Source of the DNA: Sphingobacteriales bacterium UTBCD1
Lineage (GTDB): Bacteria; Bacteroidota; Bacteroidia; Chitinophagales; Chitinophagaceae
Assembly: GCA_002066995.1 (NCBI GenBank)
Contig: MWTC01000038.1
Span: 27,407 to 91,406 of the forward strand
Length of the DNA stretch: 64,000 nt
Direction of reading: 5' to 3'
This document shows, one piece after another, positions 18,934 through 27,939 of the stretch. The notes below the pieces were generated by a model. It worked only from the letters and a program-made list of their open reading frames with translations. It had not been told where the DNA came from and made no database searches. The position numbers were made by a program, and so were the translations under genes. Position 1 is the stretch's first letter. Each line of letters starts with the position of its first letter.

Positions 18934-19293
18934 GAGTTAAGGCGGTTAATGCAACTAAAAAAAAATCCGTGTTCCCTGATGCACAATGAAACCAGGTATG
19001 CAATGCAATGAAAAACTTATTTGACGGAAAAACAATAGAAAAAAAGCGGGAAGAAAGAAAATGAACCGGTATTAAATAACTGAATAAACCGGAGTAAAAG
19101 GGAAAAACCTGAAATAACGGTATTTATTCAATGCATCTTACTTCTCACCATTTTTTCACAAGATTCTACCTGGGAAAAAACGTCAATAGATGAAATACTG
19201 GCCATTTTATTTCCTGGGCCTGTGTCACAAATTGATACCGGTCTGATAAATGATCAAAAAATATTTAAGTAAACCTTTTAAAAACGAAATTTT
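18934..19293. other. Intergenic region, 360 bp, inside the pyrimidine cluster
   Basis: It begins with GAGTTAAGAGTTAAG-type repeats that recur at other cluster borders. The rest is AT-rich without a credible ORF, terminator or riboswitch fold that could be recognised by eye. Confidence 0.45.
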
Positions 19294-20634
19294 ATGATCA
19301 AAGAAATTTCCGAAACCCAGGATATCATCAGGAACAGCCTGGACTATACACTTTTTTCCTGGAGCAAGCAGAAGGGTATCAATCCTATTGCCATTAAATA
19401 CGGCGAAGGAGTTTACCTCTATGACTATGATGGCAAACGGTACCTTGATTTTTCATCGGGGCTGATGAATGTGAACATCGGCCACGGCAATCAGCGGGTA
19501 ACTGAAGCTGTGATGAAACAGATGCAGGAAGTAAGTTATGTCACGCCAAGTTGCGCTACTAAAGCCCGAGGGGAACTGGGCAAAAAACTTGCATCCGTTT
19601 TACCGGAAGGGTTGCGTAAAACATTATTTACCGTAGGTGGTGCTGATGCTGTTGAAAATGCGATCAAGCTGGCAAGAATGTACACAGGCCGCCATAAAAT
19701 TCTTACCCGTTATCAATCCTATCATGGCGCTTCTTATGGCTCTATGTCTGCCGGTGGTGATCCGAGAAAATTACCCGCCGATGCCCAGCAAGCTCCCAAT
19801 TTCGTTCACTTCGATATTCCTTACCTGTATCGCTGGGAATACGGCGAAGAAAACCTGCTGAAAGAATCCGTAAAACATCTTGAAAGGGTAATTGCATATG
19901 AAGGGCCGCAAAACATTGCAGCTATTATTTTAGAAGGCGAATCCGGCTCTTCCGGTTGTTTCAAATACCCGGCCGGGTACCTGAAACAAGTCCGTGAACT
20001 ATGCAATAAACATGGCATCCTGTTGATCATTGATGAAGTGATGAGCGGGTTTGGCAGAACGGGGAAATGGTTTGGTTTTGAAAATCATGATGTGGTTCCT
20101 GACATGATCACCATTGCAAAAGGTATCACTTCAGGATATATACCACTGGGCGCTTTGGTGGTGTCAGATAAGATTGCGGAACGATACGATGATAATGTAT
20201 TGTATTTAGGCCTCACCTACTCCGCTCACCCGGTAAGCTGTGCTGCCGCAGTTGAAGTTTTAAAAATTTATGAAGACGATCATTTAATTGCCAATGCGGC
20301 TGCAATGGGCAGGTACATGGATCAGCAGGTTGGAAAATTAATTCAAAAACACCCAAGTATCGGTGATTACAGGAATACCGGCCTGTTAGGTTGCCTGGAA
20401 CTGGTGAAGAACAGGAAAACAAAAGAACCCATGGCACCATTTAATGCAAAGCCGGATGAAATGACCGTGATGAATAAGGTAGCTGCAAAGATCAAAGAAC
20501 TCGGCATGTACACTTTTGTGAGGTGGAATTATGTTTTTGTTGCGCCGCCGCTGATTGTAACAAAAGAACAGATTGATGAAGGATTGGCGATCATCAGTGA
20601 AGCGATAAAGATTGCAGACGGGAATACAAATTAA
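19294..20634 (+). CDS. Class III aminotransferase (probable beta-alanine transaminase)
   Basis: A 446-aa PLP-dependent class III (omega) aminotransferase. The PLP lysine is K276 in TIAKGITSGYIPLGA, preceded by the aspartate motif IIDEVMSGFGRTGKWFG. TVGGADAVENAIKLARMYTG and YQSYHGASYGSMS are the cofactor-phosphate and substrate-loop regions. The cluster context (next to MMSDH and the reductive pyrimidine genes) suggests it converts beta-alanine or beta-aminoisobutyrate to the semialdehyde. The amino acceptor cannot be told. Confidence 0.88.
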   Translation: MIKEISETQDIIRNSLDYTLFSWSKQKGINPIAIKYGEGVYLYDYDGKRYLDFSSGLMNVNIGHGNQRVTEAVMKQMQEVSYVTPSCATKARGELGKKLASVLPEGLRKTLFTVGGADAVENAIKLARMYTGRHKILTRYQSYHGASYGSMSAGGDPRKLPADAQQAPNFVHFDIPYLYRWEYGEENLLKESVKHLERVIAYEGPQNIAAIILEGESGSSGCFKYPAGYLKQVRELCNKHGILLIIDEVMSGFGRTGKWFGFENHDVVPDMITIAKGITSGYIPLGALVVSDKIAERYDDNVLYLGLTYSAHPVSCAAAVEVLKIYEDDHLIANAAAMGRYMDQQVGKLIQKHPSIGDYRNTGLLGCLELVKNRKTKEPMAPFNAKPDEMTVMNKVAAKIKELGMYTFVRWNYVFVAPPLIVTKEQIDEGLAIISEAIKIADGNTN

Positions 20635-20690
20635 GAGTTTAGAGTTATCTGAACCAGGCTCATAATTCTTAACTCTAAAATCTAAACTTC
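20635..20690. repeat. GAGTTA/TAACTC inverted repeat
   Basis: TTTAGAGTTA and TAACTCTAAA face each other across about 20 bases between the aminotransferase and the transporter. The same words recur at 18927-18940, 23515-23535 and 23915-23950. No T-tract follows, so it is not called a terminator. Confidence 0.55.
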
Positions 20691-20697
20691 TGTTCAG

Positions 20698-22137
20698 GTG
20701 AACAATCAAGTTGAAATAGCCAGCTCCTCTCTCATTAATGAAGACCTCGCTCCTGTTGCTGCAGATAAAAGAACATGGGGAACATGGAACTATGCTGCGT
20801 TATGGATCAGTATGAGTTTGTGTATCCCTACCTATACAATGGCAAGTTCGATGATCAATGGAGGAATGAACTGGTGGCAGGCGATACTTACAATATTTTT
20901 AGGGAATGCCATTGTACTCATTCCTATTTTATTGAACGGTCATGCAGGAACCAAATACGGAATTCCTTTCCCCGTTTTTGCAAGAGCAAGTTTCGGAATA
21001 AAGGGAGCTAACATACCGGCGATGCTTCGGGCCATTGTTGCCTGTGGCTGGTTTGGCATACAAACATGGATCGGGGGAGAATCATTGTACCACCTGATAA
21101 GAGCATGGAAGCCTTCATTGGCAGAAATTGATACTGCCGGCTTATTTCCGCAGGCGCTGCCGATGACCTGTTTTCTTATATTCTGGCTGCTGAACTTGTT
21201 CATTGTTTACAAAGGAGTGGAAGTTATCCGGAAATTACTTGTATTCAAAGCTATTTTTCTTCCTATTGCTGCACTGGCACTATTTGCATGGGCTATCGTT
21301 GCCGCAAAAGGTTTAGGCCCGATATTAAAACAGCCTTCTGCTTTTTCCGATAATGATTCATTCTATAAATTTTTTTTTCCTGCATTAACTGCTGTTGTTG
21401 GTTTTTGGGCAACACTTTCATTGAATATTCCTGATTTTACCCGCTATGCCAGGTCACAGAAAGCGCAGATCAACGGGCAGGCAATAGGTTTACCGCCTTC
21501 CATGACCATGTTTGCATTCATAGGTGTTGTTGTCACCTCAGCAAGTGCGATCATTTACGGAAGCCCTGAATGGGATCCTGTAAAATTAGCCGGGAGGTTT
21601 GACAGCAAACTGATGGTGACATTCGCAATGATCGGCATTATTATTTCTACACTGGCAACAAATATCGCTGCGAATATCGTGAGCCCTGCCAATGATTTTT
21701 CAAACCTTTCACCTTCCAGAATTAATTTCCGGATCGGCGGTTATATCACTGGCGTGGTGGGTGTATTAATTTTTCCATGGAAACTCTATGCGGATCCGCA
21801 TGGATATATTTTTACCTGGCTTATTGCCTATTCCAGTTTGTTGGGGCCAATCGGCGGAATATTAATTGCAGATTATTATTTCATCCGCAAACAAACTTTA
21901 AGTGTCCCTGAACTCTACCAGCACCAGGGCCAATATAAATATCAGAACGGATTTAATGCAAAAGCGATCATTGCTTTGTTGATAGGCATCCTTCCTAATT
22001 TACCCGGCTTTTTATTGCAGGTGAATCTTGTAACTGCCGGTACATTCCCCGAATGGATCAACCAGTTGTATAATTATGCCTGGTTTGTCGGATTTTTTAT
22101 CAGCGGACTTCTTTATTGGATACTAATGAAAAAATAA
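20698..22137 (+). CDS. NCS1-family nucleobase:cation symporter
   Basis: A 479-aa, roughly 12-helix inner-membrane transporter of the nucleobase-cation-symport-1 family. Seen: KRTWGTWNYAALWISMSLCI near residue 24, the GNAIVLIPILLNGHAGTKYG segment, FPVFARASFGIKGANIPAML, and SLNIPDFTRYARSQKAQ. These fit uracil/allantoin/hydantoin permeases. The start is GTG, since no ATG precedes the conserved region. Four bases separate it from the dihydropyrimidinase gene, so the two are almost certainly co-transcribed. It probably imports uracil, thymine or a hydantoin. Confidence 0.9.
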   Translation: MNNQVEIASSSLINEDLAPVAADKRTWGTWNYAALWISMSLCIPTYTMASSMINGGMNWWQAILTIFLGNAIVLIPILLNGHAGTKYGIPFPVFARASFGIKGANIPAMLRAIVACGWFGIQTWIGGESLYHLIRAWKPSLAEIDTAGLFPQALPMTCFLIFWLLNLFIVYKGVEVIRKLLVFKAIFLPIAALALFAWAIVAAKGLGPILKQPSAFSDNDSFYKFFFPALTAVVGFWATLSLNIPDFTRYARSQKAQINGQAIGLPPSMTMFAFIGVVVTSASAIIYGSPEWDPVKLAGRFDSKLMVTFAMIGIIISTLATNIAANIVSPANDFSNLSPSRINFRIGGYITGVVGVLIFPWKLYADPHGYIFTWLIAYSSLLGPIGGILIADYYFIRKQTLSVPELYQHQGQYKYQNGFNAKAIIALLIGILPNLPGFLLQVNLVTAGTFPEWINQLYNYAWFVGFFISGLLYWILMKK

Positions 22138-22141
22138 AGTT

Positions 22142-23521
22142 ATGAGTATTCTTATCAGAAATGGACGAATCATCACTGCAGATGCAGACCAGGTAGCTGA
22201 TATTTATGTTACCGATGAAACCATCCGGGCTATCGGCAAAGACCTGGATCTAAAAGCAGATAAAGAAATTGATGCGTCCGGAAAATTGATCTTTCCCGGC
22301 GGTATTGACCCGCATGTGCATCTCGATATGCCCTTCATGGGAACTTTCAGCAGCGATAATTATGAAACCGGAACGAGGTCTGCATTATTCGGCGGCACTA
22401 CCATGGTGATTGATTTCATTTTACAGAAACAGGGCAAATCATTACAGGCGGCATTAGACGAATGGAAAGGAAGAAGCGACGGAAATTGCGTGGGTGACTA
22501 TAGTTTCCACATGGCGGTGACAGATTTCAATGATAGCACCAAAAAGGAAATAAAAAATTTTACTGATAAAGAAGGTATTACTTCTTTCAAAACGTTTATG
22601 GCATACAAAGGGGCGCTGATGATTGATGACCGGCAGATGATCGGGTTAATGGAGGAAGTTAAAAAATGCGGTGGCCTGATCAATGTACATGCAACGAATG
22701 GCGACATGATAGATTATTTGATTGCCAAACACCGGGCTGAAGGGAAACTTTCTCCATTGTATCATTATTTATCCCAGCCTGAAATAACGGAAGCGGAGGC
22801 CAGCGAACGGTTTATTGCTATGAGCTTTTACACCGGTTGCCCGGGATATATCGTCCATCTCACCTGTGAAGGAGCATTGAATGCAGTTCGCAATGCAACC
22901 AAAAGAAATCAAAAGGTTTTTGTTGAAACCTGTATTCAGTATTTGATCACTGATGCCTCTTTATATGAACGGGAAGACGGCGCAAAATGGGTGATGAGTC
23001 CCCCGCTCCGCCAGAAAAAAGACCAGGAAACATTGTGGGCCGGAATAAACCAGGGTTTAGTGCAGGTTGTAGCCACGGATCACTGTCCCTTCAAATGGGA
23101 ACAAAAGTTAATGGGTAAAGATGATTTTTCAAAAATTCCCAACGGTCACCCGGCTATTGAGCACAGGATGGAACTTTTATTCAGCGAAGGAGTGAATAAA
23201 GGAAAAATCACATTAAATAAATATGTGGAAGTAGCCTGTACCAACCCGGCAAAAATATTCGGCATGTTTCCCCGGAAAGGAACGATTGCAGCAGGCAGCG
23301 ATGCAGATATTGTCATCTTTGACCCCAATGAAAAACATAAGCTATCTGCAAAAACGCACTACATGAATGTGGATTATTCTGCATATGAAGGATGGGAAGT
23401 AACCGGTAAAGTGAAAACTGTTTTATTAAGAGGAAAAGTAGCGATTGAGCATAATCATTGTCATGTTGATAAGGGATTTGGTAAATTCGTTAGACGCTCA
23501 AAAGTCGCTCAAATAGTTTAG
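22142..23521 (+). CDS. hydA: Dihydropyrimidinase (D-hydantoinase)
   Basis: A 459-aa amidohydrolase opening 5,6-dihydrouracil to N-carbamoyl-beta-alanine. The binuclear zinc site is complete: H58-x-H60 (DPHVHLD), the carbamylated lysine K156 in FMAYKG, H183 (NVHATNGD), H239 (IVHLTCEG) and D313 (ATDHCPF). Length and motifs match dihydropyrimidinase rather than dihydroorotase or allantoinase. It is tightly linked to the NCS1 transporter (4 bp), and the remaining pathway enzymes follow. Confidence 0.93.
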   Translation: MSILIRNGRIITADADQVADIYVTDETIRAIGKDLDLKADKEIDASGKLIFPGGIDPHVHLDMPFMGTFSSDNYETGTRSALFGGTTMVIDFILQKQGKSLQAALDEWKGRSDGNCVGDYSFHMAVTDFNDSTKKEIKNFTDKEGITSFKTFMAYKGALMIDDRQMIGLMEEVKKCGGLINVHATNGDMIDYLIAKHRAEGKLSPLYHYLSQPEITEAEASERFIAMSFYTGCPGYIVHLTCEGALNAVRNATKRNQKVFVETCIQYLITDASLYEREDGAKWVMSPPLRQKKDQETLWAGINQGLVQVVATDHCPFKWEQKLMGKDDFSKIPNGHPAIEHRMELLFSEGVNKGKITLNKYVEVACTNPAKIFGMFPRKGTIAAGSDADIVIFDPNEKHKLSAKTHYMNVDYSAYEGWEVTGKVKTVLLRGKVAIEHNHCHVDKGFGKFVRRSKVAQIV

Positions 23522-23535
23522 AGTTAAGAGTTTAA
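23515..23535. repeat. GAGTTAAGAGTTT border repeat, left copy
   Basis: The sequence around TTAGAGTTAAGAGTTTAA overlaps the hydA stop and is inverted relative to the copy at 23915-23950. Together they bracket the broken four-helix-bundle gene. Confidence 0.5.
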
Positions 23536-23539
23536 AATT

Positions 23540-23925
23540 TTGAGCATAGAAAAGACAAAAAGTGAACGTATAATAGCGGGCAAAGCCTTCGAGTTTGCTT
23601 TAGAAATAGTGAAGCTGTACAAACTACTCGCTAATGATAAAAAGAATATGTTTTATCAAAACAAATACTTCGTTCAGGAACTTCGATCGGTGCTACTATC
23701 AATGAAGCAATTGCTGGATAACCGAAAAGGGATTTTGTTCATAATTGGAATATTGCACTAAAAGAAGCGAGGGAAACCAATTAATGGCTGAATTTCTTAA
23801 AAGACAGTGACTATATCAATCTTGTCGAATTTGAATCTTTGAATAAAAAATGTAATGAGATCATAAACATGCTGACCAGTATTATCATCACAACAAAAGA
23901 AAGATATTTCTATAAAAACTCTTAA
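23540..23925 (+). pseudogene. Decayed four-helix-bundle (S23/IVS-type) gene
   Basis: The start (IIAGKAFEFALEIVKLYKLL, from TTG at 23540) is the family's first helix. At about 23645 one base is missing. From 23647 the other frame continues with ILRSGTSIGATINEAIAG, then a TAA at 23719-23721, PKRDFVHNWNIALKEARETN, a second TAA at 23782-23784 (where a tyrosine is usual), and the last helix (KCNEIINMLTSIIITTKERY) to a proper stop at 23925. The gene is therefore complete in extent but dead through one frameshift and two nonsense codons. The family resembles proteins encoded in 23S rRNA intervening sequences. Confidence 0.85.
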
Positions 23926-23950
23926 CTCTTAACTTTTAACTCTAAACTCA
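23915..23950. repeat. AACTCTTAACTC border repeat, right copy
   Basis: ACTCTTAACTCTTAAC followed by TTTTAACTCTAAACTC is the inverted counterpart of 23515-23535 and overlaps the end of the pseudogene, just before the beta-ureidopropionase start. Confidence 0.55.
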
Positions 23951-23955
23951 AATAA

Positions 23956-24822
23956 ATGCCACGAATTATCAAATCAGGACTCATTCAAATGTCATTGCCG
24001 AAAACCGAAGGTGAAGGAACGATTGCAGAGATCAAAGAAGCGATGGTGCAGAAACATATTCCTTACATTGAAAATGCGGGCAAGCAAGGCGTGCAGATTC
24101 TTTGCCTGCAGGAAATTTTCAATACACCTTATTTCTGCCCGGGACAGGATCCCAAATGGTATGAAAGCGCCGAATCCGTTCCCGGCCCGACAACAGAACG
24201 ATTGGCGGCGTATGCAAAGAAATATAATATGGTAATGATCGTTCCTATGTATGAAAAAGAACAGGCGGGCGTTTTATACAATACTGCAGCCGTGATTGAT
24301 GCTGACGGAACATACTTAGGCAAATACAGGAAGAATCATATACCGCATACGTCCGGTTTCTGGGAAAAATATTTCTTTAAACCCGGCAATCTCGGATATC
24401 CCGTATTTCAAACAAGGTATGCTAAGGTCGGAGTTTACATTTGTTATGACCGCCACTTTCCTGACGGAGCCAGGTGTCTCGGTTTGAACGGAGCCGAAAT
24501 CGTTTACAATCCGTCTGCAACTGTTGCAGGCTTATCACAATATTTATGGAAACTGGAACAACCGGCTCATGCTGCTGCCAATGGTTATTTCATGGGTTGT
24601 ATAAACCGTGTAGGCAACGAAAAACCATGGAACCTCGGAAAATTTTATGGCTCTTCTTATTTCGTGGATCCGAGAGGACAAATATTTTCAATCGCTTCAG
24701 AAGATAAAGACGAACTGCTTGTTGCCGGATTTGATCTCGATATGATTGAAGAAGTGAGAAGCGTATGGCAGTTTTTCAGGGATCGCCGCCCTGAAACTTA
24801 TGGAAAACTCGTTGAACTTTAA
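23956..24822 (+). CDS. Beta-ureidopropionase-like nitrilase-superfamily amidohydrolase
   Basis: A 288-aa carbon-nitrogen hydrolase with the catalytic triad E53 (LQEIFNTPYF), K126 (KYRKNHIPH) and C163 (VYICYDRHFPDG). The long acyl-binding insert and FYGSSYFVDPRGQ are typical of N-carbamoyl-beta-alanine/N-carbamoylputrescine amidases. Placed between dihydropyrimidinase and PreT, it most likely hydrolyses N-carbamoyl-beta-alanine to beta-alanine, CO2 and ammonia. N-carbamoylputrescine amidase is the main alternative by sequence alone. Confidence 0.88.
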   Translation: MPRIIKSGLIQMSLPKTEGEGTIAEIKEAMVQKHIPYIENAGKQGVQILCLQEIFNTPYFCPGQDPKWYESAESVPGPTTERLAAYAKKYNMVMIVPMYEKEQAGVLYNTAAVIDADGTYLGKYRKNHIPHTSGFWEKYFFKPGNLGYPVFQTRYAKVGVYICYDRHFPDGARCLGLNGAEIVYNPSATVAGLSQYLWKLEQPAHAAANGYFMGCINRVGNEKPWNLGKFYGSSYFVDPRGQIFSIASEDKDELLVAGFDLDMIEEVRSVWQFFRDRRPETYGKLVEL

Positions 24823-24890
24823 TATTTATACTGATTGATGAATATTCTATTGTACAACATGTAACAAATAACATTCAACACAACTGATAA

Positions 24891-26255
24891 ATGGCAATTC
24901 AAAACAACAGACTCTCAACTGAACAATACGAACAAAACTTCAGGGATATAGATCCCCGGTTTGAAAGCAGCACTGCAGCGAAAGTGGAAGCCAACCGGTG
25001 CTTGTTTTGTTACGACGCTCCCTGCACCAAAAGCTGCCCAACACATATAGATGTTCCTAAATTCATTAAACAAATTGCAACAGATAATGTAAAGGGCTCT
25101 GCTCATACTATCTTTATTTCAAATATCATGGGAGCAGGATGCAGCAAAGTTTGTCCTGTGGAAAAACTATGCGAAGGCGCCTGCGTGTACAATTTACTGG
25201 AAGAGGAACCCATCCAGATTGCAAAACTCCAGGAATACTCAACGTTAAAAGCTTTGGAGGAAAATTGGAAATTATTTGAACGAAAACCATCTACCGGGAA
25301 AAAAGTTGCCATCATTGGTGCAGGTCCTTCCGGTTTAAGCTGTGCCCATGTATTGGCGGTAGAAGGTGTTGATGTTACCATTTTTGAAAAAGAAAAGAAA
25401 GGGGGCGGCCTGATGACTTTTGGAATTGCAGCGTATAAAGTCACACCTGAATTTTGTGAAAGCGAGGTGAACTATATCACTTCAACCGGTGGCATTGAAA
25501 TAAAATATAATCATGAGCTCGGTAAGAATCTGCCGGCCGGCAGGCAGGGTATTACACTGCCGCAATTAAAAAAGGAATTCGATGCCACATATCTCGCATT
25601 CGGAGTAGGTGAAACAAGGCCTTTAAAAATACCCGGAGAAAAACTGGAAGGCGTGGTGGACGCAATAAAATTTATTTATGAACTCAGAAATAACGGCTAC
25701 TCTTCTGTACCGGTCGGGGATAAAGTTGCTGTGATCGGAATGGGAATGACCGCTATTGATGCAGCCACACAATCCAAACGGTTAGGAGCAAAAGAAGTGA
25801 CACTGATCTACCGGAGAACCGAAGAAGAAATGCCCTGCACTGAATATGAATTCAACCTGGCAAAACTGGATGGTTGCGAAGTAATCTGGCTCGCATCCCC
25901 CATAAAAATAAAAGGCCGGAAAGGAAAAGTAAAAAGCCTCGTGTGCAGCAGGATGAAGCTCGGTGAACCGGACGCTTCAGGCCGCCGCTCCCCTGTTGGA
26001 ACAGGGGAAACATTTACCCTTGATGTGGACATGGTGATCAAAGCAACAGGGCAGGCTCCGTTTGAAAAACTGATTAATAAATTAAAAATTAAAAATGCAA
26101 AAGGGAAAATCAGTATTGATTCAAATGGCGCTACCAATATCAAAGGTGTTTTTGCCGGTGGTGATGCGGTGAATGGAGGAAAAGAAGTAGTGGATGCAGT
26201 GGAAGCAGGAAAAAATGGCGCAAATGCTATTTTGAAATATATCGGGTTACGCTGA
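24891..26255 (+). CDS. preT: NAD-dependent dihydropyrimidine dehydrogenase subunit PreT
   Basis: A 454-aa flavoprotein delivering electrons from NAD(P)H to PreA for uracil/thymine reduction. N-terminal cluster cysteines are C37/C40/C45/C49 and C84/C88/C94/C98. The FAD site is IIGAGPSG (141-148), a second Rossmann motif is VAVIGMGMTAIDAA, and the C-terminal FAD contact is GVFAGGDAVNGGKEVV. Residues about 214-221 (LPAGRQG) come from a palindromic insertion at 25530-25543 that stays in frame and lies in a surface-loop position. Separated from preA by a small four-helix-bundle gene. Confidence 0.92.
   Translation: MAIQNNRLSTEQYEQNFRDIDPRFESSTAAKVEANRCLFCYDAPCTKSCPTHIDVPKFIKQIATDNVKGSAHTIFISNIMGAGCSKVCPVEKLCEGACVYNLLEEEPIQIAKLQEYSTLKALEENWKLFERKPSTGKKVAIIGAGPSGLSCAHVLAVEGVDVTIFEKEKKGGGLMTFGIAAYKVTPEFCESEVNYITSTGGIEIKYNHELGKNLPAGRQGITLPQLKKEFDATYLAFGVGETRPLKIPGEKLEGVVDAIKFIYELRNNGYSSVPVGDKVAVIGMGMTAIDAATQSKRLGAKEVTLIYRRTEEEMPCTEYEFNLAKLDGCEVIWLASPIKIKGRKGKVKSLVCSRMKLGEPDASGRRSPVGTGETFTLDVDMVIKATGQAPFEKLINKLKIKNAKGKISIDSNGATNIKGVFAGGDAVNGGKEVVDAVEAGKNGANAILKYIGLR
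25530..25543. repeat. Palindrome CTGCCGGCCGGCAG inside preT
   Basis: A perfect 14-bp palindrome extended by GCAGG, encoding LPAGRQG in the preT frame. This type of short GC-rich palindrome recurs across Bacteroidota genomes, within and between genes. Confidence 0.8.
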
Positions 26256-26319
26256 TTGCTGCAAATTGTATTATAATGAATGCAGGGTATTAAATAAAAG
26301 CAGGCTAAAAATATTGAAC

Positions 26320-26625
26320 ATGACTTTTGATTTTTTCCCTCAAATAATTGAGTTAAACAAAATTCCTATCAGGCAGAAAGAATATGTCATTTCCGGGCAG
26401 TTTTTGAATAGCGCCGCTGATACAGGAGCAAATATGGAAGAAGCAAAAACGGCTCAGACAAAAAATAATTTTATAACAAAAATATCGGTCACTACTAAAG
26501 AAGCAAGAAAAACAAAATATCTTTTACGGCTTTTAGATAAAAATCAATTGCTGAAACATGATGATACCGACTGGTTAAATAAAACTGAATACCTGATATA
26601 TATTCTGAACAAAATCCTAAAGTAA
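26320..26625 (+). CDS. Divergent four-helix-bundle protein
   Basis: A 101-aa protein from the ATG at 26320; an in-frame ATG at 26266 would add 18 residues without family similarity. The core KEYVISGQFLNSAADTGANM and the following EEAKTAQTKNNFITKISVTT, then KEARKTKYLLRLLDKNQLL, align with the four-helix-bundle family. The usual LLRSGTSIGAN turn has drifted to FLNSAADTGAN, suggesting relaxed constraint. The frame is open, but expression is doubtful. It lies between preT and preA in the same direction. Confidence 0.6.
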   Translation: MTFDFFPQIIELNKIPIRQKEYVISGQFLNSAADTGANMEEAKTAQTKNNFITKISVTTKEARKTKYLLRLLDKNQLLKHDDTDWLNKTEYLIYILNKILK

Positions 26626-26670
26626 GCACAGAATCATTTAATTAAAAATAATTCATCATAAATAACAATC

Positions 26671-27939
26671 ATGGCAGACCTGACTTGTAACTTTCTCGGC
26701 ATCCATTCTCCCAATCCTTTCTGGCTGGCAAGCGCTCCGCCGACAGACAAAAAATATAATGTACTCCGTGCATTTGAAGCCGGATGGGGCGGCGTAGTAT
26801 GGAAGACACTGGGTACCCAGGTGAAAAATGTTTCTTCCCGCTATTCGGCAGTGAACTATAACGGTTCAAAAATGATGGGCTTCAATAATATTGAACTTAT
26901 CAGCGATCGCCCCCTGGAAATAAATCTCCGGGAGATCACCGAAGTGATTAAAGAATTTCCTGACAGGGCAATGATTGTTTCTCTCATGGCCGATAACAAC
27001 CGCAATGCATGGCATGAACTTATCAAAAAAGTGGAAGACACCGGCGCACATGGACTGGAACTGAATTTTGGCTGCCCGCATGGAATGACAGAACGAGGTA
27101 TGGGCGCCGCAGTGGGTCAAGATCCCGGGATTGCCTGCATGGTAGTGGAATGGGTGATGGAAGCAGCAACAATACCGGTCATTACCAAACTCACTCCGAA
27201 TGTTCACTCGGTTGTACCTACAGGAAGATCGGTGGTAAAAGCCGGATCCAATGCATTGTCATTGATCAACACGATTCAGTCGGTAACCGGAATTGATCTC
27301 GATACATTTGTGCCAAATCCGAATGTTGGCGGCAAGTCTGTCTTTGGCGGTTATTGCGGACCGGCAGTAAAACCTATCGCATTAAAAATGCTTGCCACAC
27401 TTTCTCAGGATGAAGTGACGAATAAAGTTCCCATATCCGGTATCGGTGGCATCAGCACATGGAAAGATGCAGTAGAGTTCATGCTGCTTGGAGCTACTTC
27501 CGTACAGGTTTGTACTGCTGCAATGAAATACGGTTTCCGTATCGTAGAAGATCTATGCGAAGGCATGAGCAACTGGATGGAGGAAAAAGGTTTTAAAACA
27601 ATTAATGATTTTATCGGCAGATCAGTGCCGGCATTGACACATTGGGAAGACCTGGACATAAATTTTCATATTGTGGCAAATATCAGACAGGAGAAATGTA
27701 TTCATTGCGGGCTTTGCCACATTGCATGTGAAGACACGTCACACCAGGCAATCAAACTGGCTTACGGAGATCCGTACAATACCTATACCATCATAGAGGA
27801 AAATTGTGTCGGTTGCAATCTTTGCCAGTTAGTTTGTCCTGTTGATAATTGTATCACCATGGTAGAGCACCGTGTATCGCCTGAATATGTGAACTGGGTA
27901 GAATGGCAAAAAAGAGGATTGCCGTTGAATGATCATTAA
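26671..27939 (+). CDS. preA: NAD-dependent dihydropyrimidine dehydrogenase subunit PreA
   Basis: A 422-aa protein with an FMN-binding dihydroorotate-dehydrogenase-like barrel and a C-terminal 2x[4Fe-4S] ferredoxin. The pyrimidine-site cysteine is C135 in NFGCPHGMTERG, equivalent to the catalytic cysteine of mammalian DPD. Cluster cysteines are C343/C346/C349/C353 and C379/C382/C385/C389. Motifs GGYCGPAVKPIALKML and GIGGISTWKDAVEFMLLGA line the FMN phosphate site. It reduces uracil/thymine to the dihydro forms with PreT, the first step of the pathway, and closes the cluster. Confidence 0.94.
   Translation: MADLTCNFLGIHSPNPFWLASAPPTDKKYNVLRAFEAGWGGVVWKTLGTQVKNVSSRYSAVNYNGSKMMGFNNIELISDRPLEINLREITEVIKEFPDRAMIVSLMADNNRNAWHELIKKVEDTGAHGLELNFGCPHGMTERGMGAAVGQDPGIACMVVEWVMEAATIPVITKLTPNVHSVVPTGRSVVKAGSNALSLINTIQSVTGIDLDTFVPNPNVGGKSVFGGYCGPAVKPIALKMLATLSQDEVTNKVPISGIGGISTWKDAVEFMLLGATSVQVCTAAMKYGFRIVEDLCEGMSNWMEEKGFKTINDFIGRSVPALTHWEDLDINFHIVANIRQEKCIHCGLCHIACEDTSHQAIKLAYGDPYNTYTIIEENCVGCNLCQLVCPVDNCITMVEHRVSPEYVNWVEWQKRGLPLNDH

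Noticed and set aside
18934..19293. Possible riboswitch ahead of the aminotransferase gene
   Set aside because: No known riboswitch core or terminator/anti-terminator pair could be recognised.
20635..20690. Terminator between the aminotransferase and transporter genes
   Set aside because: The inverted repeat is AT-rich and lacks a following T-tract; the genes appear to belong to one cluster.
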